From assembly GCA_037179335.1 (NCBI GenBank), contig JAKZHN010000007.1, positions 930,001-994,000 of the forward strand: DNA of 64,000 nt, given 5' to 3'. Positions 63,960 through 64,000 of this stretch are shown piece after piece (within the stretch, counting starts at the first letter, position 1; every line of letters begins with the position of its first letter). This stretch comes from Cyclaneusma minus (Eukaryota > Ascomycota > Leotiomycetes > Marthamycetales > Marthamycetaceae). The notes under the pieces are model-generated. The model was not told the DNA's origin. It ran no database searches and was given only the letters and a program-made list of their open reading frames with translations. The translations under genes and the position numbers were made by a program.

Positions 63960-64000
63960 CTGTGGGTTTTGTTAGCAAGAAATCCAATCCAGTGATAAGT

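Overview
The window is nuclear DNA of a filamentous ascomycete (Pezizomycotina). A Dothideomycete-like fungus is my best guess, but that is inference. The evidence is: intron-bearing genes with short introns (about 50-110 bp, GT...CTAAC/CTAAT...YAG), a PTH11-type receptor, a sedolisin protease, a Bem1/BemA scaffold, a Whi5-family G1/S regulator, and many fungal orphan proteins. No bacterial-type operons, CRISPR arrays or rRNA genes were seen. One tRNA gene (initiator Met) is present.

Layout. 1-14 kb: the 5' end of an Arg-rich nuclear protein gene (possibly Snt1), deoxyhypusine synthase with a repeat-coded tail, the spliceosomal cyclophilin CWC27, a tiny Pro/Trp repeat protein, an Hsp70-like secretory protein, and a tail-anchored CxxC protein. 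These are separated by several degenerate tandem repeats, three of them with an 18-19 bp period. 14-25.5 kb: VPS36 (ESCRT-II), THP3 (SAC3/GANP family), a poorly coding 2.7 kb stretch, one doubtful ORF, and BEM1. 26-34 kb: a 392-bp MITE with 9-bp target duplications, initiator tRNA-Met, thymidylate synthase, an AYR1-like reductase and a PTH11-like receptor. 34.2-41 kb: a gene-poor, decayed island with duplicated orphan gene fragments, including an intact orphan gene and its broken paralogue. 41-64 kb: a WHI5-like gene, a frameshifted double helix-turn-helix gene, a Cys-rich single-pass membrane protein, nucleoporin NIC96, an FGGY sugar kinase, RQT4, a SAP/BTB gene with an in-frame TGA, a MuDR-type DNA-binding protein, and a right-truncated sedolisin.

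Most conserved genes are unrelated housekeeping functions (translation-factor modification, splicing, endosomal sorting, mRNA export, polarity, nucleotide synthesis, nuclear pore, ribosome rescue) and form no pathway cluster. The unusual material lies in the orphan and repeat-rich parts: the decayed paralogue island at 34-41 kb, the MULE-type MITE together with a MuDR-derived protein gene, the interrupted SAP/BTB and HTH genes, and several proteins extended by in-frame minisatellites.

All gene models were spliced by eye. Exon junctions were accepted when GT/AG borders and reading phase agreed and the joined protein matched a known family or a paralogue. Family names come from remembered motifs, not from database searches.
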